Translations under genes and position numbers: made by a program
Part shown: in pieces, positions 36,128 to 44,334 of the stretch
Layout: each line of letters begins with the position of its first letter
Numbering within the stretch: the stretch's first letter is position 1
The notes under the pieces: generated by a model
What the model was told of the DNA's origin: nothing
Databases searched by the model: none
Seen by the model: only the letters and a program-made list of their open reading frames with translations
Origin: Nocardia cerradoensis NBRC 101014
GTDB taxonomy: Bacteria > Actinomycetota > Actinomycetes > Mycobacteriales > Mycobacteriaceae
NCBI RefSeq assembly: GCF_000308535.1
Contig: NZ_BAFW01000245.1
Location: 18,385 to 82,384, forward strand
Length of the DNA: 64,000 nucleotides
Reading direction: 5' to 3'

Positions 36128-36394
36128 GGTCCCGAGCTTAGTGAGCGGATATCCGCCGGACATCGCGCCCACTGCCGGTTGCCGGCGAAATCACGGCTGG
36201 TCGTGTATGCGGCCGCGGCCGACACCCATTCGTGAGGCGCGGCCGGAGCGATGGTCGGAGTGACCACAGCTGCCCGGACCAGGCGCGACGACCTCGCCGT
36301 GACGGCGACCGGACCAGCGGGATGAGCGTTGCGGACATGGGTCTGCGTCTTCCGGGCATTCAACGGCTCACATTTCGCCCGTAATGTCGGCATC

Positions 36395-37195
36395 ATGCGA
36401 CTCGGCACCTTCCTTCCCACGTCCACCCCCGATCCCCAGCGGCCGATCCTCGGCGATGTCGGCGCCGCGGCGCGGTTCGCCGAGGAGGTCGGCCTCGATT
36501 CGGTGTGGTCGACCGACCACCTCGTCGCCAGCGCGCCGATTCTGGAGAGTTCGGTCACGCTGGCGACCGCGGCGGCGGTGACCGAACGGATTCACATCGG
36601 CTACGGCGTGCTGCTGCTCGCACTGCGCCCGGCCGCGTGGGCGGCCAAACAGGTGAGCGCGTTGCAGTACGTCTCCGGGGATCGGCTGCTGCTGGGCGTC
36701 GGCACGGGCAATCCCGCTCACGGCGATATCGGCTGGCGCGCGGCCGGGTTGCCGTTCGCCGACCGGGGCCGGCGGACCGACGAGAATCTGCGCGTGCTGC
36801 CCGATCTGATCGCCGGCCGGCCCGCGGTGCTGCCGGACGGCACCGAGGTCACGCTCGCCCCCGGCGCGACGGTTCCGCCGATTCTGGTGGCCGGCGACGG
36901 ACCGCGCGCCCGGCGCCGTGCGGCCGAATTCGCCGACGGCTGGCTCGCGATCGGACTCGCGCCGCAGGAAGTAGCTACTGCCACAAAGGAATTGAGCGAA
37001 TTCGCCGCGTCGTTCGGGCGCGCCACACCCACCGTCTCCGTCGTCACGCCCTTGCCCGCCGACCTCGGCGAAGCCCGGGACCTGTTCGACGCCTACACCG
37101 AGGCGGGCGTCGACCACCTGCTCACCGCACCGCATGACGCCGACTGGCACAGGGGATACGAATTCGTGGCCGCGATCCGGACCGGTGGACGGTAA
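36395..37195 (+). CDS. LLM-class F420-dependent oxidoreductase
   Basis: The 266-aa luciferase-like TIM barrel has MRLGTFLPTSTPD, DSVWSTDHL, RIHIGYGVLLLALRPAAWAA, LLLGVGTGNP and PPILVAGDGPRARRRAAEFADGW. This branch usually binds F420 and not FMN. Substrate unknown. TAATGT lies 7 nt before the ATG, without a ribosome-binding site (probably leaderless). It is divergent from pta and is followed by a second F420-type protein, near fgd. Confidence 0.87.
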   Translation: MRLGTFLPTSTPDPQRPILGDVGAAARFAEEVGLDSVWSTDHLVASAPILESSVTLATAAAVTERIHIGYGVLLLALRPAAWAAKQVSALQYVSGDRLLLGVGTGNPAHGDIGWRAAGLPFADRGRRTDENLRVLPDLIAGRPAVLPDGTEVTLAPGATVPPILVAGDGPRARRRAAEFADGWLAIGLAPQEVATATKELSEFAASFGRATPTVSVVTPLPADLGEARDLFDAYTEAGVDHLLTAPHDADWHRGYEFVAAIRTGGR

Positions 37196-37245
37196 CGCTG
37201 CCGCTTGCCCCCGCGTCTCCGGCGAGCGCCCTAGGATCACTGTCC

Positions 37246-37755
37246 ATGACGGCACAGTTTCCGGATCGGCAGTGGGGTTCGCGGACCGGTCTGCTCGGGC
37301 GAACGGCTAGCGCGTTCGCCGCGACGAAATTCGGTTCGCTCGTGGTCCGCACCCTCACACCGCTGGATCGGAAAGTGTTGCAGCGCACCGGCGCACGCTA
37401 CACCGTGCTCGGCCCGATCGGCGCGCCGATCGTCCTGCTCACCACCGTCGGCCGCACCTCCGGGCAGCCGCGCACCTCGCCGCTGCTGTACGTCCACGAC
37501 GGCGACACGCTGTACGTGATCGGCAGCAACTTCGGTCAGGCCCGCCATCCCGCATGGACCGCCAACCTGCTGGCACATCCCGAGGCGACGATAACCCTTG
37601 CCGGACAAAGCATTCCGGTGCGCGCACAGCTGGTCGAGGATCCGGTGCGTAAGCAACGGATCTTCGACCGGTTCGTGGAGACGACCGAGGCCTATGCCGC
37701 CTACCGCAGCCGGACGACGCGTGATCTGCGCATCTTCGCCCTGACCAGGGCGTGA
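37246..37755 (+). CDS. Deazaflavin-dependent nitroreductase family protein (Ddn-like)
   Basis: The 169-aa split-barrel protein of the DUF385/Ddn family shows VLLTTVGRTSGQPRTSPLLY (F420-binding), VIGSNFGQARHPAWTANLLA and a C-terminal AYRSRTTRDLRIFALTR. It probably reduces quinone-type electrophiles with F420H2. TAGGAT lies 8 nt before the ATG. It is convergent with the receptor kinase, 4 bp apart. Confidence 0.9.
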   Translation: MTAQFPDRQWGSRTGLLGRTASAFAATKFGSLVVRTLTPLDRKVLQRTGARYTVLGPIGAPIVLLTTVGRTSGQPRTSPLLYVHDGDTLYVIGSNFGQARHPAWTANLLAHPEATITLAGQSIPVRAQLVEDPVRKQRIFDRFVETTEAYAAYRSRTTRDLRIFALTRA

Positions 37756-37759
37756 GGCT

Positions 37760-40129
37760 TCACACGATCCGGCTGTGGGCCAGATACACCCGGCCGGCGA
37801 AGGTGCGGATCGGGCTGCTGCCGAAGTCGAGTGACCACACGGGTTGCTGATTCTTCCCGGCCGCGACGACGGTGATCCCGCCCTGACCACCCCGCGCGAC
37901 GGTGACGACCCTCGTTCCATCCGTGGCCCACGGGACCTGGTTGTCCGGCAGTACACCGCCCGTGGCCGTGTACGCATCGAACCAGGCGTAGGCGAGCTGG
38001 TATCTGTTCTCGAGATAGTCGGAGCCGGATGTCGTGGTGGTGTCCCAGCGAATCAGAATCTTGCTGCCGATTCCGGCGACGGACACACCGTGGCCGTAAC
38101 TCGCTTCCTTCGGCAATTGCCTGGACCAGAGCATGGTCCCGGTCGCGGGATCGAAGGCGGCGAACATGTCGCGGTTCGTCATCACCGGCAGCGCCGGTGC
38201 GGTGTCCGGCTCGGCGTAGCGCTCGGCATTGCCGTTCGGCGCCGGATCGTCACCCTGGGTGGCGTACGGCTGGCTCGCGACCACGCGCCAGCCGGGACCG
38301 GCGCTCGCGCGCTTCGTTCCGTCGAGCGCGAAGAAGTCCGCACCGACCGCGAATCCGCCGGAGTACGCCAGCCAGTCCGGGGCCCAAACGGTATGAGGCT
38401 GAACGTGATCCGGAGCAATGTGATACACGACCTTGCCGGTTTCGATAGTGCGCAATTCGAAATCGGCCTTCGAGAACGGATCACCGGAGACGGGATTCTT
38501 CCGCAGCGACAGCACACCGGAACCGTGGACCAGACCTGCTTGGATGTCGTCGGCCCGCCAGAGCACTGTGCCGGTGACATCCGCGGCGATGACCGAACCC
38601 GTCGCGGCCCCTTTGCGCTCGGGTTCGAATGTGGCGAACGTTTCTCCCGCGGAGACGATTTCGGTGGCGGCCGGCAGACGACCCGAGATCACACCCGTCT
38701 GCGTATCGATGAGCAGCGTCGCGTACGAATCCGAATTCACGTCCCGGGTCCCGGCGGCGCTGTCCCCGGACTCCGTACGGCAGCCCGCGTAGCGGCCCGA
38801 GGCCGTGAACACGCACTCGGCGTAGGAGATGTAACCCACACCGACGCTGTGCAACAGCGCGCCCGACTCCACATCGAGGATGTCGAGTTTCCTGGTGCCG
38901 TTGTAGAACACCACCTTGTCCGTGCCGCCGATCGGGAGCGCCCACCCTTCGGCCGACCACCGCTTCCCGGTGGGTTCGGCACTCAGATCCGGGCTCTGCG
39001 GAGTCACCGAGATCCGGGCCAGCGCCCGGGCGGCATCGGTCGGACCGACCTCGTCGGGTCCGCTCGCGTGCAGCACGAATGCCGTCACCGCCGCGACGAC
39101 GGCGACTACGGCCGCGACCGTGCCCACCGCCGCCCACATCGACCGCGGCCCACCGTCACCGCCGCGCTGCGATGGCGGCAGCGCCGCGCCGGCGGCGGAG
39201 ACAACGGTCGGGCTCGCGGCGGCCGATCCGTCGAGCGCCGGCACGGGCTGTCCGGCGAGCACGGTTGCGATCGCCGCCTGCGGGTCGTCCGGCGGTTCGG
39301 CAGGGGTGGCGCGCAAGGCCGCACCGAGCGCCGTCGCGAACTCCGAGGACGATGCGAACCGGTCCGCCGGCCGCTTCGCCATCGCCCGCGCCAGCACCGC
39401 GTCCACGTCCGGATGCAGGTGCGGCCGCGCCGTCCGCACGCTCGGTGGCGTGGCCGTGGCATGCCGCGTGACGACCACGACGGGATTGGTGTCCGCGAAC
39501 GGCGCGTCGCCGGTGAGCACGTGAAAGATGGTGCAGGCCAGCGAATACTGGTCGCTGCGCCCGTCCAGCGGTTGGGCGCTCAACTGCTCCGGCGACGCGT
39601 AGTTCAGGGTGCCGATCATGACACCGGTTCCGGTCAGATCGGAGGAGCCCGCGGCCTGCCGGGCGATGCCGAAATCGGTGAGCAGAACGTCACCGTCCCG
39701 GCTCAGCAGGATGTTCGCCGGTTTCACGTCCCGGTGCACCAAACCCTGCGCATTCGCGCGGTCCAGGGCCCCCGCAACGGTTTCCGCGATCCGGATCACC
39801 TCGTCGATCGCGAACGGTCCGGTCACGGACAGTCGCTGGGCGAGATCGACGCCGTCGACCAGTTCCATCGCGATCCACAACCGGCCCTCGTATTCGCCGC
39901 GGTCGTATACCTTGACGATCGCCGGATGCGACAGGCTCGCCACCAGGTCGGCCTCCCGCTCGAACCGCGCTCGGTACTCCGGGTCGGCCGCATACTGGGC
40001 CGGTAGTACCTTCACCGCGTCCGATCGGGGCAACCGCGGATGCCGAGCGACGTAGACCTCGCCCATTCCACCGGCGCCGAGCACCCGTTCGATCCGGTAG
40101 CCCGCGAACAACTCCCCCGAATGCAGCAT
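37760..40129 (-). CDS. Receptor-type Ser/Thr kinase with beta-propeller sensor (PknD-like)
   Basis: The 789-aa protein has an N-terminal cytoplasmic kinase (~9-270): VLGAGGMGEVYVARH, Lys in AVKVL, VHRDVKPANILL, LTDFGIA and GTLNYASPEQ. A Pro/Ala linker and one membrane helix (~335-357, VGTVAAVVAVVAAVTAFVL) follow. The extracytoplasmic region of about 430 residues has repeats resembling PQQ/WD-like propeller blades (DKVVFYNGTRKLDILD, AAFDPATGTMLWSRQLP). This is the layout of mycobacterial PknD-like sensors. ATG 40129 has GAGGAGG upstream. The signal sensed is unknown. Confidence 0.92.
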   Translation of the reverse strand: MLHSGELFAGYRIERVLGAGGMGEVYVARHPRLPRSDAVKVLPAQYAADPEYRARFEREADLVASLSHPAIVKVYDRGEYEGRLWIAMELVDGVDLAQRLSVTGPFAIDEVIRIAETVAGALDRANAQGLVHRDVKPANILLSRDGDVLLTDFGIARQAAGSSDLTGTGVMIGTLNYASPEQLSAQPLDGRSDQYSLACTIFHVLTGDAPFADTNPVVVVTRHATATPPSVRTARPHLHPDVDAVLARAMAKRPADRFASSSEFATALGAALRATPAEPPDDPQAAIATVLAGQPVPALDGSAAASPTVVSAAGAALPPSQRGGDGGPRSMWAAVGTVAAVVAVVAAVTAFVLHASGPDEVGPTDAARALARISVTPQSPDLSAEPTGKRWSAEGWALPIGGTDKVVFYNGTRKLDILDVESGALLHSVGVGYISYAECVFTASGRYAGCRTESGDSAAGTRDVNSDSYATLLIDTQTGVISGRLPAATEIVSAGETFATFEPERKGAATGSVIAADVTGTVLWRADDIQAGLVHGSGVLSLRKNPVSGDPFSKADFELRTIETGKVVYHIAPDHVQPHTVWAPDWLAYSGGFAVGADFFALDGTKRASAGPGWRVVASQPYATQGDDPAPNGNAERYAEPDTAPALPVMTNRDMFAAFDPATGTMLWSRQLPKEASYGHGVSVAGIGSKILIRWDTTTTSGSDYLENRYQLAYAWFDAYTATGGVLPDNQVPWATDGTRVVTVARGGQGGITVVAAGKNQQPVWSLDFGSSPIRTFAGRVYLAHSRIV

Positions 40130-40370
40130 TACTCCTCCTCGCCGTGAGCACCCTACCGAGTCCGACCGGCTCGCGAGGGACGGATGACCTCGGAAAGGCA
40201 CATACTCAGCGGCCGACCGAGGCGAGAGGAGTTGTTCGCGACAAGCATTCGATCACAGAGTGCGAAACTCGTTGCGAGACAAACAAATTCGCGCGGTTCT
40301 CAGGAATACCGGATCCGACGGCGGTCCGGAACGAGGTGGAAGAACGTGATCGGGACCCGCGGACGCCCCC

Positions 40371-40970
40371 TTACGGCTGGGTGGCCCGAGTGAGATCCAG
40401 ATCGATGTCGAACGGAACGGTGACCTGGAGACGATCGTGATGTATCCCCGTGGGGGTGTACTTCCCGGTCGCCGGGTCGAGTTCGTACACGTAGACCACA
40501 GCGCGACCATCGGCATTCTCCACGCGCCAGAAGTGTGGAATACCGGCCTCGGCGTACAACTGCGGCTTGCGCTTGCGGTCGCGTTCGACCGAGTCGGGGG
40601 AGACGACTTCGACGACGAGGGTGACGTCGGACGGCTTGTAGGCCGTCTCCTCGAGATTCGTCGAGGCGACGGCATCGACAACCATCACGTCGGGTTCCGG
40701 CCGTTGCCGACTCCCCAACGTGACAGTCATTTCGCGTAGCACGACCAGATGTTTCGGTGCTCGGTGCTTCAGCTCCCCGCGAAGGAAGTCCACAACACAC
40801 ATGTGAAACAACTTCTGCGGGCTCACGAAAACGAGACTCCCGTCGATCAGTTCGGTATGCGGGGGCAGATCGGGTAGCCGGTCGAGATCTGCGGCGACGT
40901 ACCCCTCGGGCGGCGGAATCGGCCAGCCCGGAGACGGCCGGTCGCCCGTAGGCATCGCGTCCGCTGTCAT
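40371..40970 (-). CDS. Uma2-family putative PD-(D/E)XK nuclease
   Basis: The 199-aa protein of the Uma2/DUF820 family has ELIDGSLVFVSP, an RPEPDVMVVD block and LVVEVVSPDSVERDRKRKPQLYAEAGIPHFWRV. These contain the acidic residues and the E-x-K-like arrangement of a restriction-like nuclease fold. The biological role of the family is unclear. ATG 40970 has GAGGGA 6 nt upstream. Together with the kinase upstream and fgd it forms no obvious unit. Confidence 0.88.
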   Translation of the reverse strand: MTADAMPTGDRPSPGWPIPPPEGYVAADLDRLPDLPPHTELIDGSLVFVSPQKLFHMCVVDFLRGELKHRAPKHLVVLREMTVTLGSRQRPEPDVMVVDAVASTNLEETAYKPSDVTLVVEVVSPDSVERDRKRKPQLYAEAGIPHFWRVENADGRAVVYVYELDPATGKYTPTGIHHDRLQVTVPFDIDLDLTRATQP

Positions 40971-41090
40971 CTGGTCCCTCGCTCTGCGCATGGTGATCGA
41001 CTGACCCGACAAGTATGCCACGCAACCACTGTGACCTGTGAGTTCGTACCGCGCCGGGTGGACTGGTACCGCCCACCCGGCGCACAACGC

Positions 41091-42098
41091 TCAGAGTGCG
41101 CGCAGACGCGGTGCCAGGTCGCGCGCGAACAGGTCCAGGAAGCGGCGCTGATCGTGGCCGGGAGCATGGAAGACCAGGTGGTTCAGGCCCGCGTCGACGT
41201 AGGGCTTGATCTGCTCGACGGCCTGGTCCGGATCGCTGGCGACGATCCAGCGCTTGGCGATCTGCTCGATCGGCAGGGCGTCCGCGGCCGCCTCCATCTC
41301 GATCGGATCGGTGATGGAGTGCTTCTGTTCGGCGGTCAGCGACAGCGGGGCCCAGAACCGCGTATTCTCCAGCGCCAGTTCGGGATCGGTGTCGTAGGAG
41401 ATCTTGATCTCGATCATCCGGTCGATATCGTCGAGGGTGCGGCCGACCTTCTCCGCGCCCTCGGTCACCGCCGGCATCAACTTCTCGGTGTAGAGGTCCA
41501 TCCCCTTGCCGGAGGTGCAGATGAAACCGTCACCGGCCCGGCCCGCGTACCGGGCGACCACGGGCCCGCCCGCGGCGATGTAGACCGGGATACCGGCCGG
41601 CGGCACGTCGTAGATCGACGCGCCGACCGTGGTGTAGTACTGCCCCTCGAAGTCGACCCGGTCACCGCTCCACAGCGCGCGCATGAGATCGACCGATTCC
41701 CGCAACCGGGCGAAACGCTCCTTGAATTCCGGCCACTCCCCCTTGTAACCGGTCGCGATCTCGTTGAGGGCCTCCCCGGTGCCCACACCCAGCATGATCC
41801 GCTCCGGGTACAGCACCCCGAGAGTCGCGAAGGCCTGGGCGATCACCGCGGGGTTGTAGCGGAAGGTCGGCGTCAGCACCGAGGTGCCGAGCTGGATGCG
41901 GGAGGTCCGCTCACCGACCGCGGTCATCCAGGCCAGCGAAAACGGAGCATGACCACCCTTGTGCCGCCAGGGCTGGAAATGATCGCTGACGGTCGCGCTG
42001 TCGAGGCCGTGTTCTTCGACCAGAACGCCGAGCTCGACGAGCTCGCGTGGTCCGAATTGTTCTGCCGACGCCTTGTATCCCAGCTTGAGATCACTCAC
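41091..42098 (-). CDS. fgd: F420-dependent glucose-6-phosphate dehydrogenase Fgd
   Basis: Fgd oxidises glucose-6-phosphate to 6-phosphogluconolactone and reduces F420, the main source of F420H2 in these bacteria. The 335-aa barrel is nearly collinear with the mycobacterial enzyme: LKLGYKASAEQF, TVSDHFQPWRHKGGHAPFSL, TSVLTPTFRYNPAVIAQAFA, GVGTGEALNEIATGY and DGFICTSGKG. The GTG at 42098 has AGGAG 7 nt upstream and gives the family's length. It supplies the four F420-family proteins in this window. Confidence 0.96.
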   Translation of the reverse strand: MSDLKLGYKASAEQFGPRELVELGVLVEEHGLDSATVSDHFQPWRHKGGHAPFSLAWMTAVGERTSRIQLGTSVLTPTFRYNPAVIAQAFATLGVLYPERIMLGVGTGEALNEIATGYKGEWPEFKERFARLRESVDLMRALWSGDRVDFEGQYYTTVGASIYDVPPAGIPVYIAAGGPVVARYAGRAGDGFICTSGKGMDLYTEKLMPAVTEGAEKVGRTLDDIDRMIEIKISYDTDPELALENTRFWAPLSLTAEQKHSITDPIEMEAAADALPIEQIAKRWIVASDPDQAVEQIKPYVDAGLNHLVFHAPGHDQRRFLDLFARDLAPRLRAL

Positions 42099-42329
42099 TG
42101 CGCCACTCCTGTTCGCCGTCACGTGCGTGCTTGGGCCGGTCCCCGGGTGGGAGACGACCGCGTCGACCGAGTGCAGCGCTGGACGGGTGTCCCGAATTCC
42201 TGTCCCGACATTCGACAGCGCGGCAAGCTGCGGTCGCATTCGACCATAACCAGTGCGAATTCTCCGACCGCCGCGCGTACGCACCTACCGGAACGTTCAT
42301 CACCCTCGGCAATAGCCCACAATTGGCTC

Positions 42330-43130
42330 GTGACTGCCGACAGCGAGCCGATTCTGTCCTACCTGACCGATATGGACGGCGTGCTGGTGCACGAGGACCA
42401 CCTCATCCCCGGCGCCGATGCGTTCCTGACGGAGCTGACCGAGCGTGAGATTCCGTACCTGGTCCTGACCAACAACTCCATCCGCACCCCGCGCGATCTG
42501 CAGGCCCGGCTGCGCCGGATCGGGCTGGACATCCCGGCGTCCTCGATCTGGACCTCGGCGACCGCCACCGCCACCTTCCTGAACGAGCAGCGTCCCGGCG
42601 GCACGGCGTACGTGGTCGGCGAATCGGGGTTGACGACCGCACTGCACGAGATCGGCTACGTGCTGACCGACAGCGATCCGGATTACGTCGTCCTCGGCGA
42701 GACGCGGACCTATTCGTTCGAGGCGATCACCACCGCGATCCGGCTGGTCGAGCGCGGCGCCCGGTTCATCGCCACCAACCCCGACCCGACCGGGCCCTCC
42801 CGCGAGGGCGTGCTGCCCGCGACCGGTTCGGTGGCCGCGCTGATCACCCGGGCCACCGGGCGCGACCCGTACTACGTCGGAAAGCCGAATCCGCTGATGA
42901 TGCGCTCGGCGCTGCGGCAGATCGGCGCGCATTCGCAGTCGGCGGTGATGATCGGCGACCGGATGGACACCGATGTGATCGCCGGACTCGAGGCGGGTAT
43001 GCGCACGGTCCTGGTGACCTCGGGGATCTCCACCCGGGCGTCGGTGGAACAGTTCCCCTACCGGCCGACGGTGGTGATCGATTCGGTGGCCGATCTCGTG
43101 GGCCGCACCGGGAATCCGTTCGCGGTCTGA
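42330..43130 (+). CDS. HAD-superfamily phosphatase, NagD-like
   Basis: The 266-aa HAD class IIA hydrolase has motif I TDMDGVLVHED, motif II VLTNNS, KPNPLMM (motif III Lys) and motif IV GDRMDTDV. Likely a sugar- or nucleotide-phosphate phosphatase. GTG 42330 has CACAAT 6 nt upstream and no ribosome-binding site (leaderless candidate). It is divergent from fgd with 231 bp between, in which no other gene is seen. Confidence 0.92.
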   Translation: MTADSEPILSYLTDMDGVLVHEDHLIPGADAFLTELTEREIPYLVLTNNSIRTPRDLQARLRRIGLDIPASSIWTSATATATFLNEQRPGGTAYVVGESGLTTALHEIGYVLTDSDPDYVVLGETRTYSFEAITTAIRLVERGARFIATNPDPTGPSREGVLPATGSVAALITRATGRDPYYVGKPNPLMMRSALRQIGAHSQSAVMIGDRMDTDVIAGLEAGMRTVLVTSGISTRASVEQFPYRPTVVIDSVADLVGRTGNPFAV

Positions 43131-43144
43131 GCGGACAAGTCCGG

Positions 43145-43167
43145 CCGGCGCACCGTCCGCGCGCCGG
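43145..43167. terminator. Terminator hairpin between HAD phosphatase and MarR
   Basis: CCGGCGC-N9-GCGCCGG forms a 7-bp stem in the 65-bp convergent gap. It is nested inside a longer inverted repeat (ACAAGTCCGG at 43135 and CCGGACTTGT at 43201), whose right arm lies in the marR 3' end. Confidence 0.6.
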
Positions 43168-43195
43168 CACGGTCATTCCTCCGCGCCGCGTTCCA

Positions 43196-43663
43196 TCAGT
43201 CCGGACTTGTGCCGCGATCCCCGGATTCCAGCGCTTCCAGCGCCGCCGACAGATCGCCCAGCGCGTCCACCACTTCGGCGAACCGCTGCGGACCAAGTTG
43301 TCGCGCAAGCTGTTTCGCCATGACAGCGTGCTTCGGAGTGATCCGGCGGATAGCCGCGGAGCCCGCATCGGTGATCGCCACCAGCTTCGCGCGGCGGTGC
43401 GAGGGATTGGGCCGGTATTCGGCTAATCCCTTGCCCACCAGCAGGTCTGCGATACGCTGCACGCTCTGACGGGTGATGCCCATCTCGCGCGCGATCCCCG
43501 AGACCGGCAGCGGTTCGTGCAGCACCGCACCCAGCACCTGCCACCAGGCCGCGGTGATCTCCGCCGGTTTCGCCAATTCCTCTGCGATCGTGAGGAATTG
43601 GCCGTTCAGCTTGAAGGTTGTGATCGCCGCCGCGGAGAACAGTTCGGCATCACCGCGACTCAT
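43196..43663 (-). CDS. MarR family transcriptional regulator
   Basis: The 155-aa winged-helix protein has the recognition region VSGIAREMGITRQSVQRIADLLVGKGL and wing EYRPNPSHRRAKLVAITDAG. ATG overlaps the DJ-1-like gene's stop (ATGA), so both are co-expressed. A pair of 16-bp palindromic sites at the upstream gene's start is the probable operator, giving autoregulation. Confidence 0.92.
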   Translation of the reverse strand: MSRGDAELFSAAAITTFKLNGQFLTIAEELAKPAEITAAWWQVLGAVLHEPLPVSGIAREMGITRQSVQRIADLLVGKGLAEYRPNPSHRRAKLVAITDAGSAAIRRITPKHAVMAKQLARQLGPQRFAEVVDALGDLSAALEALESGDRGTSPD

Positions 43664-44286
43664 GCCGGCTCGACCGCCCCGGCCTGCAGGGCGAAGAACG
43701 CGCTGGGATCCCGGTCCGCATAGAGCCGATACCAGGCGTCCAGGACGGCAGGCTCGAACAGGTCCAGCCGCGCGAAGATATGGCGCGCGAAGTCGATCGG
43801 CGCGATGCCACTCGCGGTGATCAGATCGCCGTCGGTCACCGCCGGTTCGTCCACGTAGTGTCCCGCTCCCGAATATCCGGTCGAGGCAAGGTTTTCCGGG
43901 GCGTTGCCGGTGTGCGGACGAGCATCGAGCAGACCCTGTTTCGCCAGTCCGTAGGTCGCGCCGCAGATCGCCGCGACCGGCACTCCGGCGCTCAGGAACT
44001 CCGCTGCCGCCCCGGCGAACGGCGCGAGGCGCTCGTCCTCCCAGATATCGGCGCCGGGCAGGACCAGCATCGCGCTGTCGGCCGGGGAGAGCTGATCCAG
44101 GGTCAGATCGGGAACCACGCGCAGCCCGCCCATCGAGGTGACCGGCTCGGCGGTGGCGCCGACCGTGCGGATCTGCCAGGTCCCCGGTTCGCGCTGCATC
44201 AGTGGGCGATTGATACCGGCCGTGACGAAGCTCGGCTCCCAATCCGCGAAGGTGTCGTAGACCGCCAGATGAACCGTTTCAACCAT
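43660..44286 (-). CDS. DJ-1/PfpI family glutamine-amidotransferase-like protein
   Basis: The 208-aa class I GATase-like fold carries the nucleophile elbow VAAICGATYGLA with Cys. PfpI features such as DSAMLVLPGADIWED and GSHxxD-like YSGAGHYVD are present. Family members are glyoxalases, chaperones or isonitrile hydratases; the activity here is undetermined. The start codon lies within the proposed MarR operator. Co-transcribed with marR downstream. Confidence 0.88.
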   Translation of the reverse strand: MVETVHLAVYDTFADWEPSFVTAGINRPLMQREPGTWQIRTVGATAEPVTSMGGLRVVPDLTLDQLSPADSAMLVLPGADIWEDERLAPFAGAAAEFLSAGVPVAAICGATYGLAKQGLLDARPHTGNAPENLASTGYSGAGHYVDEPAVTDGDLITASGIAPIDFARHIFARLDLFEPAVLDAWYRLYADRDPSAFFALQAGAVEPA

Positions 44287-44321
44287 GACAGTATGCTGTC
44301 ATGGTTGACAGCATACTGTCA
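44286..44321. promoter_or_regulatory. Double MarR-type operator overlapping the DJ-1-like start codon
   Basis: TGACAGTATGCTGTCA (44286-44301) and TGACAGCATACTGTCA (44306-44321) are exact reverse complements of each other, separated by 4 bp. Each is also a near-perfect palindrome. The first covers the ATG of the DJ-1-like gene, so binding would block promoter and initiation. Assignment to the co-transcribed MarR protein is inference. Confidence 0.75.
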
Positions 44322-44334
44322 ATGGTTTCGGTGG

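Noticed and set aside
44300..44302. Tiny leaderless leader ORF before the DJ-1-like gene
   Set aside because: Seven codons ending over the start codon can be read, but all bases belong to the palindromic operator, which explains them better.
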